NCBI GenBank assembly: GCA_021802825.1
Contig: JAJZRG010000007.1
Coordinates: 43,214-107,213, forward strand
Length of the DNA stretch: 64,000 nt
Direction: 5' to 3'
Source: Chloroflexota bacterium
GTDB lineage: Bacteria; Chloroflexota; Limnocylindria; Limnocylindrales; CSP1-4
Both the position numbers and the translations under genes were made by a program. Under the pieces are notes generated by a model, which ran no database searches, was not told the origin of the DNA, and saw nothing but the letters and a program-made list of their open reading frames with translations. Positions 62,477 to 64,000 of this stretch are shown in pieces (within the stretch, counting starts at the first letter, position 1; each line of letters opens with the position of its first letter).

Positions 62477-62902
62477 ATGGCTGGCGATCTTCGGTTCATC
62501 ACCCCCGACGACGTCGAGACTCAGGTCTTCGACTGGGGCTCCATCAAGTGGCTGAGCGAGATCCGGACCACGGGCTGTGACCGGTTCACCTCGGGCGTGG
62601 TCATCCTCGAGCCGGGCAAGGGCCACGCTCGCCACAACCACCCGGGTTCGGACGAGGTCCTCTACGTCATCTCGGGGGAGGGCGACCAGATGGTCGAGAA
62701 CCGCGACGGCAACCCGGTGGTGCGTCATCTGCGGGCGGGCGACATGGCGTACATCCCCGACAGCGCCTTCCACTCGACAGTCAACACGACATGGGAGCCC
62801 CTGCGCATCTTGGCGATCTACACGCCCGGCGGCCCCGAGGCAGTCCTTCGCGGTCTGCCGGACTGCGTCGTGATCCCGGCTGGCGTGATCCCGAACAGGT
62901 AA
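62477..62902 (+). CDS. single-domain cupin protein
   Basis: The product is 141 aa from the ATG at 62477 (GAGGGAAG upstream). Cupin motif 1 is GHARHNHPGSDEVLYVISGEG (His, His, Glu metal ligands) and motif 2 is GDMAYIPDSAFHSTVN (His). It is probably a metal-binding isomerase, decarboxylase or small dioxygenase, or a ligand-binding auxiliary protein. It is divergent from livH and 71 bp before the LLM gene. Confidence 0.85.
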   Translation: MAGDLRFITPDDVETQVFDWGSIKWLSEIRTTGCDRFTSGVVILEPGKGHARHNHPGSDEVLYVISGEGDQMVENRDGNPVVRHLRAGDMAYIPDSAFHSTVNTTWEPLRILAIYTPGGPEAVLRGLPDCVVIPAGVIPNR

Positions 62903-62973
62903 TCGCCACGGTTCGGCGCGCACGACGAGCTCCGACGTCTGCCGGCGCCCGTCCCATCTCCGGGAGGCGGCAC

Positions 62974-63879
62974 ATGACAGGCGACCTGCGCACGGCGCTC
63001 GGCCCGACCGGTGTCTGGGCCGCGCTCGGAGGCATCCCCGCCGGCGAGGCACTCTCTTTCGGGTCGGAGATCGAGGATCTGGGCTACCCGGCCCTATGGA
63101 TCAACGAGGGCACCAGTCCGGAGCCGTTCGCGGTCCTGGGCGCCCTCGCGCGCACGACGTCGAGGATCACCCTCGGCCTGGGCATCGCCACCATCTACGC
63201 CCGAGATGCCACAGCCGCCCACGCCGGGGCGCGGACCCTCCAGGATCTGAGCGGCGGGCGCTTCGTCATGGGACTTGGCGTGTCGCACCGTTCGTCGGCG
63301 AACGCCCGCGGACACGAGTACGCACGGCCGCTGCCCGCGATGCGCGCCTACCTCGACGCCTACGACGCAGCCCCAGCGGGTGGGTCCGCGATTGCCGACC
63401 CGCCCCTCGTGATCGCCGCACTCGGGCCCAGGATGCTCGCCCTCGCCGCGACGCGGACCGCGGGCGCCTTCCCGTACAACGTGACCGAGGGCATGGTGTG
63501 TGCGGCGCGCCGGACGCTGGACGAGGCCGCCCTGGCCGTCAACGCCGCGGCGAGGCCTATCCTCGTGGTGTCCCTGCTGGCGATCCTGGCCGACCCCGCC
63601 GATGCGATCGCGGGGGCCCGGCGCCTGATTGGCGGCTACATGGGGCAGCCGAACTACCGTAACAATCTGCTGCGGGCCGGATTCGAGGACGCGGACCTCG
63701 ACGGCCCCTCAGACGCGCTGGTCCACGCCCTCGTCGCGATGGGTGATGCCAACGAGATTCGGGCACGCATCGCGCTGATGCACGCCGCCGGTGCCGACCA
63801 CGTCGCGGTCATCCCCTGCTCTGCCGCGGGGCGGCAGGCCGACGCCGCCACTGCGCGTGCGATCGCCCCCGAGACCTAG
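62974..63879 (+). CDS. LLM-class flavin/F420-dependent oxidoreductase
   Basis: The product is 301 aa from the ATG at 62974, with GGGAGG upstream. It is a luciferase-like TIM barrel: GYPALWINEGTSPEPFAVLG, RITLGLGIATIYARDATA, SGGRFVMGLGVSHRSS, and the C-terminal AAGADHVAVIPCS. It resembles F420-dependent LLM enzymes of the TIGR03620-like type. Co-transcription with the cupin and operator control suggest it acts on the same substrate as the large operon. Confidence 0.85.
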   Translation: MTGDLRTALGPTGVWAALGGIPAGEALSFGSEIEDLGYPALWINEGTSPEPFAVLGALARTTSRITLGLGIATIYARDATAAHAGARTLQDLSGGRFVMGLGVSHRSSANARGHEYARPLPAMRAYLDAYDAAPAGGSAIADPPLVIAALGPRMLALAATRTAGAFPYNVTEGMVCAARRTLDEAALAVNAAARPILVVSLLAILADPADAIAGARRLIGGYMGQPNYRNNLLRAGFEDADLDGPSDALVHALVAMGDANEIRARIALMHAAGADHVAVIPCSAAGRQADAATARAIAPET

Positions 63880-63972
63880 TCAACATGGAAGGACCGGCGC
63901 TCGCGCATCATCGTGGATTGCGCGGGCCAGTTGACGGAGTCCGCACAGAGCCACATGCGGGAGGCCGGTCCA

Positions 63973-64000
63973 ATGGAGAAGACTACCCGGTTCGTCGGGC
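63973..64000 (+). CDS. possible start of another gene, cut by the window end
   Basis: An ATG at 63973 is preceded by GGGAGG at good spacing and begins MEKTTRFVG. Only nine codons are visible. It would continue the cupin-LLM transcript. An earlier ATG at 63886 is also open to the window end, so the true start is uncertain. Confidence 0.35.

Overview
The window is a strongly G+C-rich bacterial chromosome segment with tightly packed genes, many GTG starts and many 4-base ATGA/GTGA overlaps. It contains no rRNA or tRNA gene that I can see, no phage and no insertion sequence. The gene set includes an aerobic or facultative respiratory lifestyle (2-oxo acid dehydrogenase, GlpD, haem synthesis), coenzyme-F420-type luciferase-like oxidoreductases, an actinobacterial-type coprohaem decarboxylase, and a HemC-HemD fusion in one long hem operon. 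This fits a soil or freshwater Chloroflexota lineage (Limnocylindria-like) or, less likely, a deep actinobacterium. That placement is inference from gene content only.

Layout. 1-5300: two BatA/VWA-type membrane proteins, a small hypothetical protein and a SufR-like regulator. 5300-16900: an atypical adenosine-deaminase-family enzyme, then lipoyl synthase and all subunits of a branched-chain-type 2-oxo acid dehydrogenase (E2, E1beta, E1alpha, E3). These are interrupted by an XRE-plus-nuclease-fold protein and by a 99-bp tandem repeat, and followed by a zinc-ribbon protein and GlpD. 16800-30600: housekeeping and accessory genes (NnrE, MutY, a DEAD-box helicase with two translationally coupled small proteins, a methyltransferase, the coprohaem decarboxylase ChdC/HemQ, two membrane glycosyltransferases, an LLM oxidoreductase and an ABC-2 exporter). 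30874-41559: a nine-gene tetrapyrrole operon, merR-like regulator-hemA-hemCD-hemB-hemL-hemE-hemH-radical SAM/SPASM-hemY. It runs from glutamyl-tRNA to coproporphyrin/haem; the last step can be supplied by ChdC at 22 kb.

41900-64000 is the most unusual part. An aldehyde dehydrogenase and a zinc alcohol dehydrogenase diverge at 43.4-43.7 kb. From 62256 down to 44921 fifteen genes run in one direction with overlaps or short gaps: a LIV-type ABC transporter (livH, livM, binding protein, livG, livF), a Tm-1-like ATP-binding protein, a PEP-hydrolase-family TIM barrel, a PEP-synthase-type phosphohistidine-domain protein without an ATP-grasp domain, a GntR/FCD regulator, an HprK-like P-loop protein, the three subunits of a molybdenum hydroxylase, a cyclase/metal hydrolase, and a pyruvate-phosphate-dikinase-like protein without its TIM barrel. 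A cupin and a second LLM oxidoreductase are transcribed divergently.

Three near-identical copies of a 16-bp palindrome (consensus CGATAATCGATTATCG) occur. Two lie in the livH/cupin divergent promoter and one lies just upstream of the alcohol dehydrogenase 18.6 kb away. They tie these units into one probable regulon, most simply under the GntR protein encoded inside the operon. I read this as an undescribed uptake-and-catabolism system that combines split PEP-synthase-type phosphoryl-transfer parts with a molybdenum hydroxylase. Its substrate cannot be told from sequence alone.
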